From NCBI GenBank assembly GCA_022545625.1, contig JACZQS010000181.1:1-5633 (forward strand): a stretch of 5,633 nt of DNA, given 5' to 3'. Source of the stretch: Pseudomonadota bacterium (GTDB lineage Bacteria > Pseudomonadota > Gammaproteobacteria > GCA-001735895). The translations under genes and the position numbers were made by a program. A model generated the notes under the pieces. That model did no database searches, was not told where the DNA came from, and saw only the letters and a program-made list of their open reading frames with translations. Shown piece by piece: positions 5,387 to 5,633 of the stretch. Position 1 is the stretch's first letter, and every line of letters begins with the position of its first letter.

Positions 5387-5633
5387 ATGGATGTATCCCA
5401 CCTGCTAGATCCCCTCAATGACCGCCAACGCGAGGCAGTAAGCGCCGAACCCGGGCCTCTACTGGTACTGGCAGGTGCAGGCAGTGGCAAGACCCGGGTA
5501 TTAACCCATCGTATCGCCTGGGTATGCGAGGTTGGGGGGCTCTCGCCCTTCGCCGTGCTTGCAGTCACATTCACCAACAAGGCCGCAAGCGAAATGCGCG
5601 CTCGGGTCGAAGTCCTGCTGGGTATCGCTACCG
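5387..5633 (+). CDS. uvrD: DNA helicase II UvrD, N-terminal part (3' end outside window)
   Basis: UvrD is a superfamily 1A 3'-to-5' helicase that removes the incised strand in nucleotide excision repair and unwinds DNA in MutHLS mismatch repair. Only the first 82 codons are present. The start MDVSHLLDPLNDRQREAV matches the E. coli UvrD opening almost residue for residue, which separates it from Rep and PcrA and fixes the ATG at 5387. Visible parts are the Q motif (LNDRQREAV, 10-18), Walker A AGAGSGKT (29-36, Lys35 binds ATP phosphates) and motif Ia TFTNKAA (61-67). The frame is open to the window edge. The ribosome site is weak (TAAG at 5374-5377). It follows moaE after 65 bp and probably has its own promoter, though read-through from the molybdenum cofactor genes is possible because no terminator is visible in the gap. 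Confidence 0.96.
   Translation, partial: MDVSHLLDPLNDRQREAVSAEPGPLLVLAGAGSGKTRVLTHRIAWVCEVGGLSPFAVLAVTFTNKAASEMRARVEVLLGIAT

Noticed and set aside
5371..5580. 69-aa minus-strand reading frame over the uvrD start
   Set aside because: The plus strand encodes the unmistakable UvrD Q motif, Walker A and motif Ia in the same place.

Overview
The window looks like a chromosomal core-gene segment from a gammaproteobacterium. The RecG C-terminus and UvrD N-terminus read close to my memory of the E. coli proteins, and MoeA and MoaE are of the standard proteobacterial type. AceK is a proteobacterial enzyme. This placement rests on remembered family sequences, not on a search. Nothing points to a plasmid or prophage, and I see no tRNA, rRNA, CRISPR array or complete insertion sequence.

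Layout, left to right: (1) the 3' third of recG, plus strand, cut by the left edge; (2) a 227-bp gap between convergent genes (669-895), filled with short intergenic repeat units of the CGTCATTCC...GGAATGACG type (dRS3-like or MITE-like) and a perfect 18-bp palindrome; (3) a full-length, divergent aceK (isocitrate dehydrogenase kinase/phosphatase) on the minus strand, with no glyoxylate-shunt gene beside it; (4) a 197-bp divergent promoter region (2630-2826) with one direct repeat and two inverted repeats; (5) a plus-strand cluster of a fumarylacetoacetate-hydrolase-family gene, moeA and moaE, with gaps of 5 and 9 bp; (6) a 65-bp gap with an extended -10-like promoter; (7) the first 82 codons of uvrD, cut by the right edge.

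Functionally there are three themes: genome maintenance at both edges (RecG branch migration, UvrD excision repair and mismatch repair), switching of carbon flux between the TCA cycle and glyoxylate shunt (AceK), and the late steps of molybdenum cofactor synthesis (MoaE makes the dithiolene, MoeA inserts molybdate). The FAH-family enzyme appears to be co-transcribed with the cofactor genes. Its substrate cannot be read from the sequence.

I found no clearly new multi-gene system. The points most worth a second look are the orphan, divergent but catalytically intact AceK and its repeat-rich promoter, the composite inverted-repeat element downstream of recG, and a Gly-to-Trp change in a normally invariant RecG motif.
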